From the NCBI RefSeq assembly GCF_010389155.1, contig NC_057769.1, forward strand, positions 21,638,735 to 21,702,734: a DNA stretch of 64,000 nucleotides, given 5' to 3'. Every line of letters starts with the position of its first letter. The first letter of the stretch is position 1. Both the position numbers and the translations under genes were made by a program. Under the pieces are notes generated by a model. The model was not told where the DNA came from, made no database searches, and saw only the letters and a list, made by a program, of their open reading frames with translations. The DNA comes from Erigeron canadensis. Taxonomy: Eukaryota; Streptophyta; Magnoliopsida; Asterales; Asteraceae. Below are positions 23,301-35,104 of the stretch, piece by piece.

Positions 23301-24430
23301 TAAGAGATCATAGTGAAATCAGAAGAAAGAATGTATTGCTATGACATTTTTGACACAGTGATGAAGGCAAGCTCAAACTATGGATTATCCAGATTTGCAC
23401 CAAGCTATTATTCAATAAAACCTATGCAAGGTTTAACTAAACAGTTGGACGAAATCGGACAAGTCTGTTTAAACTTTAAAGTTGCGGGGATGATAAACTT
23501 GTGATATATCTTAACATACCTTTTGGTAACTAGTTGCTCCAGAAATCCTGGACAACCAGCACTACATGTTGAAAACGTTTAGAGCTTTTCGACATACTTA
23601 TTGTTCCAGAAAAGGAACACATGTGAGCTCTACCAGAATGTAAGGCACCACGCACGATATATTATTAGTTCATCATACCCTGCAACTTCATTGGACCTAT
23701 CGGCTATCGGTTCAACCTTTGATAGACTTCTTTGAAATAAAGCTTCGTTCAAATTAAGATAGTCGGACAGGTCATACATTTACGTGTTTCTTTAGAGCTG
23801 GCCTTTTTCATGACTGCCTCAAAGTGTTCTCTTGATTTCTGCAATCTGATTTCATATGTTTGAAAGAATCTACATGTTTTTAGTGATGCATATGATCATA
23901 TTTTAATCAGGGCCTGTAATTATTTATTTTGATCACACCGAAACCCATGATATCACCTCATACCAATTTATACACATATACCTAACCGAGTAATGCGGCA
24001 GACTATCAATAGATTTCGGGATAACTTCAAACACTTACCGGTGGTAGTAAATAAGGCATGGTATGCACCAATTCACCAAACTTGTAGAAAAATTCAAGCA
24101 CCGAAGCCCACCCGCTCCCCTACTCTTCAACCACCGAGTTGAGGCATGGCGTATGAAGTTATATGGGATCAATTTCAAAATTTCATTACCTTGTGAGTAT
24201 TTCACATGAGGCATTGAGCATTTGAGCGTACACGGACTTAAACTTTTATATACGCAAGCCAAACCAATGGTTCTCACCATTTGAGGCTGACTATGGTCTC
24301 CAAAAGCAATAAGCCCAATATTTGGATAAATTCTTCGAGTTCACGTTTAGTGTTTATGTGAGAAAGAGATGCAAAGAGGGAGAGAGTGATAGATACAGAG
24401 TGAATAAATATTGAGGGGTGGAATATCCAC
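20380..24430 (-). other. Unidentified, possibly transcribed region on the minus strand
   Basis: This stretch is less AT-rich than its neighbours and is pyrimidine-rich on the minus strand, as transcribed plant DNA often is. Three minus-strand open segments stand out: 20,607-20,380 (75 codons, includes GNIGQEVFSSGAGWRVGKYK), 22,639-22,331 (includes LKDELLEFYKEHIHRTQMGW followed by a GGTAACT donor-like site near 22,458), and 24,280-24,035. I recognise no domain in any of them. A spliced gene of unknown product, a long non-coding RNA, or chance frames are all possible. A TA repeat lies at about 22,894-22,913. Confidence 0.25.
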
Positions 24431-25482
24431 CTGGGTAATAAATAAATGGTAAATAAAAACTAAAGCATTTTTTATAGGACAACGTGAACCTCACAAAAGC
24501 TGTTGTCAAGTTTAAGGTCATAAACGTCGCGTTTTCTTTTAGGAACCCAATAAAACGTTTTGATATAAGTTGAAGTATTTTTTAAATAATTAGTCCTAAG
24601 AAAAAAAAAATGAAAATCATATGATTAGGATTAATATTTAAAAATAAATTTTAATAACATTGATAAATACATTACAACTTAAAATTAAGAAATTAATGAA
24701 AAAATGACAAATCATACAAAATCTTACAAAACAAGTTTTCATAAATGTCAACTAAATTAAAATATATCATTTTTTAGTTATATACAGAAACTACTTTTAG
24801 TAAAGCAAACTTTTTTTCTAGAAATTTATAATCATTTAAAACCCATAATACATATATTTTTTCAAAAGTTTGTTTCATAACTAACCTATATGCCTAAAAT
24901 ACTTTTAATTAAATAATTTACTAAATCTAGCCCAAAAAATATTTCTTATACCAATTAACTTTATATCAATAACCACATCCGTCACCACCACCTAGTGCCG
25001 CCAATACAACATCGCTACCACAATTCCAGCCGCAACACGTGTGTTTTTGTCTCGTAAATTTAACAAAAACAATATAAAAATATGATAAGAGATTTATTTA
25101 TACAATCAAAATATTTAATATTTATTTATATTTTTTAAACGGCCATGTAAAGGCCGGATGTCTTCTTCTATCATTTAAGTAGAACCTGAAAACACCCTTT
25201 CTATTTATGTTGTGGTAAGGCTGTTTATACTTTAACCTCTCTTATCTCTTATATTAATAAAACAAAATTGTTTTCAAAAGTTATTTTTAGAAAAAGAATG
25301 AAATGACAAGCCCTCATCCTTTGCTAGCACAATTTTTAAAAAGATATGAAATCATATTTTTTGTATTTTTATTTTCTTATTGCTTTTTTTTTTACCCTAA
25401 ACTCAATGTTTACTTTCTTTAGCTATCTCAAACTCTCACCTCTTTTTCTATCCTCATATAAATAATTTTTAAAATATATATA
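24431..25482. other. AT-rich flank left of the retrotransposon stack
   Basis: Very AT-rich. A CGGCC/GGCCG hairpin at 25,140-25,156 and a TCTCTTATATTAATAAAAC string near 25,243-25,265 loosely recall Helitron ends but do not form a complete element. No gene seen. Confidence 0.45.
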
Positions 25483-26004
25483 CTGATGACGTTCCATCGC
25501 TAATGCTCCGAACCCTCCGGACCACTGTCCCAATCCCGGAGACTAATCCCTAAATACCAGGTAGGGAGACTAACAGGCTCCGAACCCTACGGCTACCTGG
25601 CAGACAAATAGTACGATTAAGAGCGTGCATTAACATGTACGTCTTGTACTTGTACTTGCAAACCAACGGAAATAACACGGCTGTCCAGGGCAACGATCGT
25701 GTGTCTAACGTTACCGTTAAGGTAACCGTAAGGCCCAATTCTTATTTTCCTTCGGCCCAATTACTTGATTTCCTTTGGGATGCCTATAAATACCCCCATA
25801 GGAAACCCCTAAAGGAGCCAATGCATTCATACATACATAAGCTAATATACTCTACTACTTGGTGGCGTGAGGCTAATCCTTCACACCATTAGGGAATCGC
25901 CAACAAGTACGAGATCTCTTATTAATACCCCTAAATCATCTATTACCGTTTTCTCATACAAGATTATTCCTTTACTAATTTAAGTGTAACTTTACCCTTA
26001 AACA
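25483..26004 (+). repeat. 5' LTR of a Ty3/Gypsy element (left edge approximate)
   Basis: A promoter-like CTATAAATA sits at 25,784-25,792 and the LTR ends in CA at 26,004, two bases before a primer-binding site. The left edge (TG at 25,483) is a guess, since the 3' LTR lies outside the window. It contains repeated GCTCCGAACCCT segments (about 25,504 and 25,577). Confidence 0.6.
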
Positions 26005-26006
26005 AG

Positions 26007-26018
26007 TGGCGCCATCCA
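26007..26018 (+). promoter_or_regulatory. Primer-binding site of the Gypsy element
   Basis: TGGCGCCATCCA begins two bases after the LTR. TGGCGCC is the start of the PBS used by plant Gypsy elements primed by tRNA-Asp/Glu-type molecules (as in Athila and relatives). Confidence 0.7.
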
Positions 26019-26047
26019 CACAAAAATAACAATAATCTTGTACGAAA

Positions 26048-26819
26048 ATGGCAAAGGGTGACCCAACGTCACCCCCGGGTCTTGAAACCTCAAGAACAAC
26101 ACCTATGGCACCTCCGACGGCTAGACAACTAGAGGGGTTCACGTCATTTCTAAGAGAGTATCTTAGACAAGTCGACAGGCAAAGCGTACGAACAAGGCTA
26201 ACATATTCTGATGAAGCGGAAGCAACGGAGGAAGATTTTGAAGCAGAGACACCAGTTTACAGAACCTCCGGTAGCAAACAAAGGACAAGAGTTCACTTTT
26301 ATGAAGATCCTCGAAGACATGTCAACCATCGACATGAATATCAAAGGGCTCCGAACCTTCTGCCTTTGGCAGAAGAATACGTTCGCACAACAAACCAAAC
26401 ATACAATTATGATTTCCATGCTTATGATAGTCCACCTCCACGCTATAGCCATCACCAAAATACAATCTCCCATCAGTACTTTACTCCGCAGCCTACCAGG
26501 GGGTCCGGAAATGCTCACATGCATTTTTCTACTCCACAGCCTGGTAGGGGACAAGTACAAAATACAAGCTACCACTATGTACATACCCCAGGCAACACAA
26601 GGTACGGTCCGCACCCTCCGGGATGGTTTCCAAGCGAAGAAGACATGATAGTGCATACGGAACCAGGCCCTTTCGTGCAGTGGATCTAAGACTATCCGTT
26701 ACCAGAAGGAGGCTTGCCAAAGGGAATAGAAATGTATGACGGAAAGGAAGATCCGGACAATCACTTGAAACACTTCAATGGAATGATCCGCATGCAAAGG
26801 TGGAACATCCCAATAGCAT
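26048..26819 (+). pseudogene. Gypsy Gag, first part, interrupted
   Basis: Starts MAKGDPTSPPGLETSR and runs open to a stop at 26,687-26,689. The same frame then continues DYPLPEGGLPKGIEMYDGKE, DPDNHLKHFNG and RMQRWNIPIA, the conserved lead-in to the retrotransposon Gag domain. At 26,819 it is cut, mid-codon, by a solo LTR. Across that insertion (one copy of the AGCAT duplication removed) the protein continues directly into CHMFALTLKDLARV at 28,462, so both parts belong to one gag. In-frame stop plus insertion make it non-functional. Confidence 0.85.
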
Positions 26820-28456
26820 TGATGTGCAAAAATCGAGCTTTAAATTTATAAACTAAAACTACCCAAAAACTCACTACTACGCACTCACGGGCAGTGGACC
26901 CGATCGTTTGTAATATAGTTAAGAGGTAAGTCTGAGTTCGTTCTCAGGGACTGTGAAATGATTAGTTGCTTGTAAAATGGGTTGGAAAACGGGTGTTGCT
27001 TCAAAATTCCTTTTGAGAATTAATTAAATTGGTTTGCAAAATGATTGCATAAATTTAAAAGAACAGTTCAGACAGTATAATTAAAAGTCATCCACCTTGA
27101 CTTCCCTCGACTTCAAATGTGATTGCATTTAACTAAGGACAAATTCTATAGAACTTAAAGATAATCGTGACAAGGTTAAGCTACTCACGTGGTACCACCA
27201 ACCGTGAATAAATTATCGAATCACCTAACTACTAGTCGAATTACCCAAGCCGGTACCACCAAAACCGAGACAATTCTTCTAACAATCAGTTTTATTAACT
27301 ATCAAATCATCAATTGAACCTACGTGACAATAACGTGGTACCACCAACCGATATCAATCACGTTGACAAAATTAACCTTTTCTTAAAACGATATTCACTA
27401 CCATACCATGAACTAGTGATAATTACTTATAGACAAGTAACCGTTTTAAAATCACATACACATTCAACTGGTACCACCAACGAAGAATCATATGCAACCA
27501 ATATCGAAATTAATTAATGAAAAGAATTAATATCATCAAGATCACAGAACAACGATAATTAAATAAACCCAATTGAATTAAAAATATTGCAATCACATTA
27601 TCCGTCTAGTTTCATCAAGGTGGATGATTAAACAGTTAGCCACTCATGATCAATTCACAATAATGAATAAAATAGAAGAGAAACATGATGTACCAATTGT
27701 TTGAAGAAAATAAAATGCAAGACAATAAGTAGATACGATCTAGATGGGTGCATGTGAATCTTCAACGAATCCGCCTAAGAAATAATCTTGATTGGAGGAA
27801 GAAGAACCCTTGTAGAACAGCTCCTAGAAAGATTTTTGATACTTGAAATTCGACCTAGGGTTTTCTATTTATACCCCTCCAAAATCTGATGCAGAAACAA
27901 GGCAGGGTCTGTTCTCCCGTGCACCCACTGCGGCGCAGTGGGGTTTTGCCTTCCCTCACTGCGGCGCAGTGAGGTGGTCTTGACTTTGACCTGAGGGTGA
28001 CTGCGGCGCAGTGGCTTGTGTGACCACCACTGCGGCGCAGTTCAAATCCACGGCCTCCTTTCTTCTTAACCAGACTGCGGCGCAGTCCTTCTGTTGCCAT
28101 CCCCACTGCGGCGCAGTGGGGCAATTCCCACTAGTTTCCGTGGTATTTGGCTGCGGCGCAGTGGGCTAGTTCATCCCCACTGCGGCGCAGTGAACACTTG
28201 TACAGAGCCGACTTCTTTCGATCTTGATTACTTGCCAAACTCTGTCGTCTCTTTCACTCAAATCAACTCTCAACATCATATTGCACTTCCAGGCCAATAA
28301 TCATCCGAAAATGTACCAAATGAACGCGTATCCTGTTTAGAGCCTGTAAACACTAACAAATATCATAAACGCGCCAAATGCATACAAAAACGACTAAAAA
28401 CATATAGTAAAATGGCCAATAACGATGTGGGTAATGGGTATAAATTAGTCACATCA
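26820..28456. mobile_element. Solo LTR (1,637 bp) inserted in Gypsy gag, TSD AGCAT
   Basis: It begins TGATGTG and ends CACATCA, an inverted 7-bp end of the TG...CA type, and is flanked by AGCAT at 26,815-26,819 and 28,457-28,461. The host gag frame closes exactly when one AGCAT is removed. Inside I see no PBS, no polypurine tract and no retroviral protein, so a solo LTR from recombination between two LTRs fits best. It contains four spaced copies of GGTACCACCA (27,191; 27,251; 27,337; 27,471, approximate) and an array of GC-rich palindromes. It is not the LTR of the Copia elements further right. Confidence 0.8.
27927..28191. repeat. Eight copies of the palindrome ACTGCGGCGCAGT in the solo LTR
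   Basis: Copies start at 27,927; 27,958; 28,000; 28,029; 28,074; 28,105; 28,150 (first base G, not A) and 28,179. Each is ACTGCG, a single G, then CGCAGT, a perfect inverted repeat around one base. In some copies the palindrome extends with paired changes, for example CCC/GGG in the first and CTC/GAG in the second. The spacers between copies are unrelated to each other. Confidence 0.95.
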
Positions 28457-28461
28457 AGCAT

Positions 28462-29330
28462 GTCACATGTTTGCACTCACTTTGAAAGATTTGGCACGTG
28501 TCTAGTTAGATGCCCAGCCAGAGGGGAGCATCACCAGTTTTGAAGATCTGAAAGCCAAATTTCGTTCTCAATTCAGTCAACAAAGAAAATATAAGAAAAT
28601 GCACATGGAGGCTCACAACATCAAAAAAAGAGAGAATGAAACTATCCGACAATTTATAACTCGTTACACAGATGAAACAGCATTGATGAAAGGTCTCAGT
28701 GAAAATAAAAAAAATATCAAGTTTTGTGCATGGTCTACGTTTCGAACCCCTTGTGGAATTTCTTTCTACGGACCTTCCGCAAGAATATACGGTTTTGATG
28801 GACAAGACTTACACATTTTTAGTGGGCAAAGAAATAGCCGGGGGAGTCACAAGCCCCGGTTATGGAAAAGATTTGGACAGAAATAGGAGAAATCGGAGCT
28901 TCCGCCACGAAAGATTCTGAACAGCACCATTTAATAGATCACACAACGGAGCTTCCGGAAGTCAGTCAAATGCCCAACACCCCCCAAAAAACACTCGTGA
29001 CATCCTGGCTATGGAGAAGGCTCCGGCTAGAGGCAACTTTAGGGGCAGAGACATGTCTAAATTTTGCGAACTTCACAATCGCTATGGCCATGAGACAAAC
29101 GAGTGCAAAGTTTTTAAACACAAAGTTGAATAAGCCATGAAGTCTGGAAAGTATTCAATGCTGTTGAAAGGTATTAAGGAGCCAGGGCCAAGGCAGAACA
29201 ACGGTAAAAATCCAGCGATTGAGGCTCCATCCGGAACGTCCGACATCTAAGAGAGTAAGTGCTAAAAATGAGGCATGGTAGAAAATCCCATTAAGTTTTC
29301 CACCAGTAGAAGATGAAGAAGCATCAGAAG
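28462..29330 (+). pseudogene. Gypsy Gag, second part with zinc knuckle
   Basis: Continues CHMFALTLKDLARV, a TAG stop at 28,503 where family members have Trp, then LDAQPEGSITSFEDLKAKF and NIKKRENETIRQFITRY: the conserved retrotransposon Gag core. A frameshift near 28,725 moves to a frame reading FVHGLRFEPLVEFLSTDLPQ. Further on, FCEFHNRYGHETNEC (about 29,060-29,105) is the CX2HX4HX4C zinc knuckle of Tat-type elements. Several further stops follow. Dead copy. Confidence 0.85.
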
Positions 29331-29860
29331 CACCAATCATAATCGGAGCCATTGTGGGCAATCACCCGGTAAAAAGAATTCATCTGGACACCGAAAGTGG
29401 ATGTGAAATAATGTATGAACATTGTTTTTTAAAGTTGAAAGCCACATTAAGGAAGAAGAGAAAGGACAATATAAGCCCCTTAGTAGGTTTCTCGAATGAA
29501 AGAGCGTGGTCGCTGGGAGAAATCACACTCAATGTCACCATCGGAGAGGCTCCGCGAACAAGATCAGAATCTTTAACCTTTGTAATAATAAGAGCAGAGT
29601 CACCATACAACATCATCTTGGGCCGACCAGCAATGAGGAAATTGGGCTTGGTACCTTCCCCAGTTCACGCGGTAGTAAATTCCCAACTCCGCAAGGGATA
29701 GGCTCCGTCAAAACAGTAATACGGCCGGAGGTACAGTACTCGCAAATAAGGGCTACGGAAGCCGGAGAATGTTCCAAAAAGAATGAAAGTCTGGAAGTAG
29801 AGACGAAGAAGTTATTCATTAATGAAAAATATCCGGAACAACACGTGATGATCGGAAAGA
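29331..29860 (+). pseudogene. Gypsy aspartic protease region, cut by Copia element A
   Basis: Reads GNHPVKRIHLDTESGCEIMY, where family members have DTGSS: the catalytic DTG has become DTE. It continues through YNIILGRPAMRKLGL, the ILGRP flap/strand motif. A later frame reads YPEQHVMIGK and is cut after the AAAG at 29,856. The same sentence resumes as QLPTQYKRKLKEVLEKSKDV at 63,124, beyond the Copia insertion. Confidence 0.85.
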
Positions 29861-30181
29861 TGTTAGAAATCCAAAATAGTGATACATTGTAATTTAAGTT
29901 ATAGGACTTACTTGTTGTTAAGTCATGAGATTGTGATTTCTAAGGTTGAGGGGCTAATTGTGATAATTAGCATAGTTGTTTAGATTAGCCTATAAATAGC
30001 CCTCATCAACTTAGAAATCATAACCTTTCATAACACACACATAACATTTCATACTTTTACACCTTAATCACACACACTTAATCCCAATTCTCTCTCAACA
30101 CACACACAAACACCAAGAACACACACACTAACCAAACACCATTGTTGATGTGAATTCGGTGATGAAAATCGTGTTATTATA
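29861..30181 (+). repeat. 5' LTR of Copia element A
   Basis: 321 bp, TGTTAGAAATCC at the left, TTATTATA at the right where the 3' LTR has TTATTACA. It carries CTATAAATAGCC as a TATA box near 29,990. It differs from the alignable part of the 3' LTR by one substitution and a 4-bp gap. Confidence 0.88.
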
Positions 30182-30183
30182 TG

Positions 30184-30194
30184 TGGTATCAGAG
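30184..30194 (+). promoter_or_regulatory. Primer-binding site of element A (initiator tRNA-Met)
   Basis: TGGTATCAGAG two bases after the LTR is the standard iMet PBS of plant Copia elements. Confidence 0.85.
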
Positions 30195-30636
30195 AAAAAT
30201 ATCATTTTGATCTTGATCCATAACTGAATTCAATCACAAATCATCAGAAAATAAAAATTTAATTTTGTTTTAATTCTGTTTTTTAGTTCGTCATTTTATT
30301 CACTGGAAATTCAAAAATTAACCTCTCAAATCACATAAAATCACAAATGTTTGTTCACCAATCGATTCCTGATAGTTGATAACATAATCCTCTCAAGTTT
30401 CACGTTCTAATTCAATCTGGATCACGATTTCAGATTTTGAGTCTTTGGCGCTAAAATTTGGGTTTTGATTCTGTTATGTTTTGAGTTGAATTGTGTTAAT
30501 CGGATCGTTGCTGAGGTGATTTCAAACTAATTGCAAGTGGTTTCATGTTCTAATTCCCAGAAAATCAAAAGTTATTGAAGTTTTAAGGTTCATCAATGGA
30601 GTTTTTCACGTTCTGAGGTTGAAGACGACTGAAGTT

Positions 30637-31310
30637 AAAACGATCTCTTTTAGATCGTTTTAGTTTTTATACATCATTTCAGTGTTTGTGGCTTGTAAGA
30701 CGATCTCTTTTAGATCGTTTTGACAAGTGTGGTTGTGTTGTGAAGAGTTGATTGTGGCTAATTGATCCTTTGGATTGGTTTGGTCAATTCAATTTCTTGA
30801 AAATTAATCAAGTTGTTGAGAAATCCTGATAAGAAACCAAAACGATCTCTTTTTAGATCGTTTCAGCCTTTGAAAACCAGAACGATCTCTTTTAGATCGT
30901 TTCAGTTTTTGTGAAACCAGAACGATCTCTTTTAGATCGTTTCAAGTTTTACTTAAACATTCTCTGGGTTGAGTAATTCGTGAAGAGTTGTGTTTGGGAA
31001 TCATAATATTCTTGGGTAACTGATCTTCGTGATTGGTTTTGCTCAATTCATTTCATTCCAATTCATACCAAAACTCTGCCCAAATCATTTCAGAATACTT
31101 AGAATTTTTTCTTCAAAATTCTCAAGATCGTTTCATTTTAGATCGTTTCATTCCTGGTTCAATTTAGATCGTTTCAATTTAGAACGTTTCATTCCTGCCG
31201 ATTTAGATCGTTTCATTTTCAGTTCTTCTAAATCGTTTGATTTCACTTTCTTAAAACGATTTCAATTTAGATCGTTTCATTTCATTCCAATTTAGATCGT
31301 TTCATTCCTT
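30637..31310 (+). repeat. Leader of element A: hairpins and tandem AGATCGTTT repeats
   Basis: Five near-identical hairpins (ACGATCT, about 5-nt loop CTTTT, AGATCGT) begin near 30,637; 30,697; 30,840; 30,881 and 30,921. From about 31,130 to 31,310 only the right arm, in the form TTTAGATCGTTTCATT, is repeated about seven times up to the gag start. There is no coding signal, so this is untranslated leader. Confidence 0.85.
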
Positions 31311-31351
31311 CTTCAAAAATCAATTTAATTCTCAATTCAAATCAATTTCTA

Positions 31352-34300
31352 ATGGCTACTCATGAAGCGTTGGCTTTGGGTACTGACACAAGACCTCCAG
31401 TTCTTTATCGTGGTAACTATGGACTTTGGAAGAAAAGGTTCATGGATTATGTGGAACGTCAGACTAATGGTCACATGATTAAAGATTCAATCATGAATGG
31501 ACTTGCAGTGCATTGTCATCCTACTACCGGTGCTATCTTGACTCCTGATCTTTTAAATGCCGAACAAAAAGATCGAACTGTTGCTGACAACAGAGCTAGG
31601 TCATGCTTATATCAAGCACTTCCGGATGAGATCTATGGCTTAGTTGATTCCTATGACACAGCAAAGGAGATTTGGGATGAAGTTGCTAGGCAAATGGAAG
31701 GAGCTGATGTAACCTCAACAATCAGACTGACACCTGAGTTTGACAACTTTCAGAAAGCACCAAATGAATCTCTCGAGTTTGTGTACTACAGATTTTGCAA
31801 TGTAATCAATGAACTGAGAAAGAACAAGGTCAAGAAAACTGAAATTGAGTTGAATATCAAATTCATCAAAGCTCTTGGTCCCGAATGGGAAGATTTTGGA
31901 ACTCAAATCAAGCAACATCAGAATTTAACCAAGTTTACCATTCATACCCTTTATGAATCTTTCAAGTTGAATGAGCATCAAGTTCTTAGCAGGTACTCAT
32001 CCAACAAACTGCCAGAAGTTATATCTGCTGATCCTTTGGCATTAATTGTTGAAAGAAAGATTTCTGAGGCACTCAAGAAACAAATGACTGTTGTTTTGTC
32101 GTCTGATGATGAGGGAGATGATTTTTTGCCTCCAAGAGATGGTGTTCATGATGAATTTTACCAAGCTCTTGCCGCTGTGACTAAGCATTTCAAAAGAAAG
32201 TACTACAAAGCGAGGTCAACTAATGACAATCTCCGTACTTCATCAACAAGTGCATTTCCAAAGAAAGAGTAATATCATCACAAGAATTTTGAACAAGGAA
32301 AATCGAGTGGATCAAAGAATGTGGATAAGAAGGAAGGTAAGAAGGAAGGAAGTGAGAAACAAATGGTGGCGAAAGGAAAAGCATTTGAAAAAAAGTGTTA
32401 CAGCTGCGGTGTTCCTGGTCATTTTGCTGTGGATTGCAAGCTGCCTCGCAAGAAGAACTATGATTACTACAAGCAGAAGATGCTACTGGCAAAGCAAGTG
32501 GAAGCCGGTCAAGCCTTGATTGCTGAGGACGACAAGTGGCTTTTGCTGTCGGATGATGAAGATGAAGATCTGTCTGCGAATGTATGTTTCATGGCAAGGT
32601 TGAGCAAAGACAAAGCATTGGAGGCTGAAAGCATTGACGAGGAATATCCTGATGAAGAGGTAAATCTCAACTCTACTTTTTCATTAATTAAGGATAAAGA
32701 GTCTTGTAGAATTGCCTTATCCAACTTGACAAATCAATTCACTTCTCTAGCCAACAAAAACAAGAAATTGAAAACTAGCATTTTATTTTCTAAAAGTGAG
32801 TACACAAAACTTCTTGAAGAAAATTCAAAACTACTTTTTGAATATGATGCTATGAAACAAGAATTTCAAAATTATAAAGAGCAAATGTTTGTGAAAGAAT
32901 GTGAGATGAATGCCTCTCCAGATTTTAAGTTATTAGAAAAGTGTCATAATTTAGAAAAGAACATTCTTGATCTTCAAAAAGCCAATCAAGATCTTGAAAT
33001 TCAAAAGACCAATGAGTGGCTTTGTGCGAATGCGAGACAAATGGATGTTGATATTCTGAATAAGAAGCTTCAAGAAGCTACACCAAAAACAATTGAACTC
33101 GAAAGAAAAGTTTCTGATTTAAATCACAATTGTTTTCTAAAAGGCATTGAGATTGAAAACCTTGAAAAGCAAGTTGAGGAACTTAAAAAGAATATACTTT
33201 TCTATCAAGAAAAGTTGTACAAAGTTGAACAAAATCCTCTCTTGGATTTCACTGCCTATTTCAATAAATCAAAAATTGATAGATCGGAACTTCTTCTTGG
33301 GTTGGGATTTGAGAATATCACTCCATTGCAAAAAGCTAAAGACAAGATTGAACCCTTGTATGATGAAAAGTTTTTGAGACTTGGTATGGTTCAACAATTC
33401 ATTCGTCCATTGGATAATGAATTTGAGACTGATGAAGTTGAGAAAATTCAAAACAATAAATTTTTGGTTAATTATGATGCCATCAATACTTCTTACGAAA
33501 CGAAAAAGACATCAATGTTTGAATTAGAAGAGATTGCGTCTAATTTTCAAAACCAAGAATCTGTCGTTTCCCTACCTAAACCAACTAAATTGTATGTTCC
33601 ATCCACAATTTTGGAAAAAACAAATAGAAGGTTTACAACAAAAGGTGGAATCTCAACAAAACCTTATGAATAATCTACAGTCTCAAAGTCCGAATTCGAA
33701 GAATGAATCATTTTTTGTGGATATCAAGAAAGTTTGTGTGAATGTTTCTACTCAAACTGAACTAAATCCCTTAGTAGACCATTTCACTCAAACTATCTGT
33801 AATTCATCTACAAATTCATCCACCCAGACCATGACTGATTGTTTTGTATGTACTTGTCAAACTACTGCTACTTCCATAGCTGCAAATTATGTGCAATCTG
33901 ATTTATCTGATGAAGATCTTGCACATAACTTAGTTTTGATATGGTACTTTTATAGGTTTTTCACATGCGAAAATGTTGATGAGCTAGTTGTTCACCCTAA
34001 GCCTAGTGCTAGTATAGGTGTTGAGACTTCTACTCAATTCTCTTGTGAAACCAAAGATGCCTCAGTTCAAGTTGACATTATTCCTGAGACTAACTGTGAT
34101 GTGATGTTGGACAACAAGATTACTGATTTTTCTAAATTTTCAAAAGAATTCACCAAAGATAATTTTGATAAATTCATGGAGGGAGAATATGTTTTTGACT
34201 CAGAAACTGAGAAAAAGATTGAATCTATCAAAATCGAAACTGAAATAAAAGAGGAATCTCAAAAACCAAAATCATTATCTAAAGCTCCAACGTCATATTA

Positions 34301-35095
34301 CTTCAAGGAACGAGTTAAACCCAAACTCGTCAAGATTGAACAAAAGACCCCTACCCCTCCAAATTCTGTCAAACATGTCAAGAAGATTCAAGCTGAGACT
34401 TCACCAAGACCAAGGTATCACAAAGTGAAACTTCCAAAAGACAATACCAATGCTTCTTCGTCTAACTCTCAATCTAGTTCATTACCAAAGGTGTCTAAGT
34501 CTAGCTCAGTGTTGCTAAATAAGGACACATCGAATGGTTCAACTAGATATAGGGATAGATATGGATGGTTTTCACACGACAAACCTAAGAAGCAAGAAGT
34601 TTCCTCAACCCCAAAAGAGACCAAAAAGATGAAAATGTTTAAAACCCCTCATTCTAATCTTCTTAGTGTCAATTCAACAGGTGGAAAGACCAATTGGGTT
34701 CCTAAGTCATTAGAACCTAAGATCAGTATTAAGCAAGTGTCTGTTGAGGAAAAGAAGAAAAGGAGGAGGAGAAAGAATGGTTGGAAAAGAAAGAAAAGAG
34801 TTTCTGTTGGTTTAAACAATTCATCTTTAGTAAACAATGTTAATAATTCCAAGGCCATGCCTTGTGAGGCTGTAAACAATATTAATTCTCGTGCTTATTT
34901 GATTGCTGTTAAACATGTTACTTTTAATTTAAATGTGAATGTGCGTACCTTTTATACGAATGTGCTTATTGATGGTGTGCTTGTTAATGCTCATATTGAT
35001 TCTAAAGCATGTTTGTATGCAATTCCTAAGTTATACCCCCTGCCTGTATTAACCACAAAGGACCCGTCTTTAAGTGGGTACCTAAAGTCGGCTAA
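31352..35095 (+). pseudogene. Gag of element A (long Sirevirus-type Gag), broken
   Basis: Starts MATHEALALGTDTRPPVLYR, then NYGLWKKRFMDYVERQTNGH, the Copia Gag core. A TAA at 32,270-32,272 breaks it where element B has Gln; the same frame goes on to a CX2CX4HX4C zinc knuckle, CYSCGVPGHFAVDC (about 32,396-32,437). Then comes a long Lys/Glu-rich, coiled-coil-like region (about 32,690-33,250). One extra A near 33,615 shifts the frame, which then runs to about 35,040 with TQT motifs (33,750-34,076) and a basic KKRRRRKNG patch. A 4-bp loss near 35,052 shifts it again. A TAA at 35,093 follows the WVPK-type end. The very long extension is a Sirevirus trait. Confidence 0.85.
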
Positions 35096-35104
35096 AATCT
35101 TTGA

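Noticed and set aside
25100..25265. Helitron: hairpin at 25,140-25,156 and a TCTCTTATATTAATAAAAC string
   Set aside because: The hairpin is not followed by CTRR at the right distance and the TC-start string lies downstream of it, so no single element is bounded.
26198..26656. 152-codon minus-strand frame opposite Gypsy gag
   Set aside because: Shadow of the plus-strand gag, which carries the family motifs.
27855..28124. 89-codon minus-strand frame with repeated HCAAV and RRSG peptides
   Set aside because: It is the translation of the ACTGCGGCGCAGT palindromes in the solo LTR in shifting frames, not a protein.
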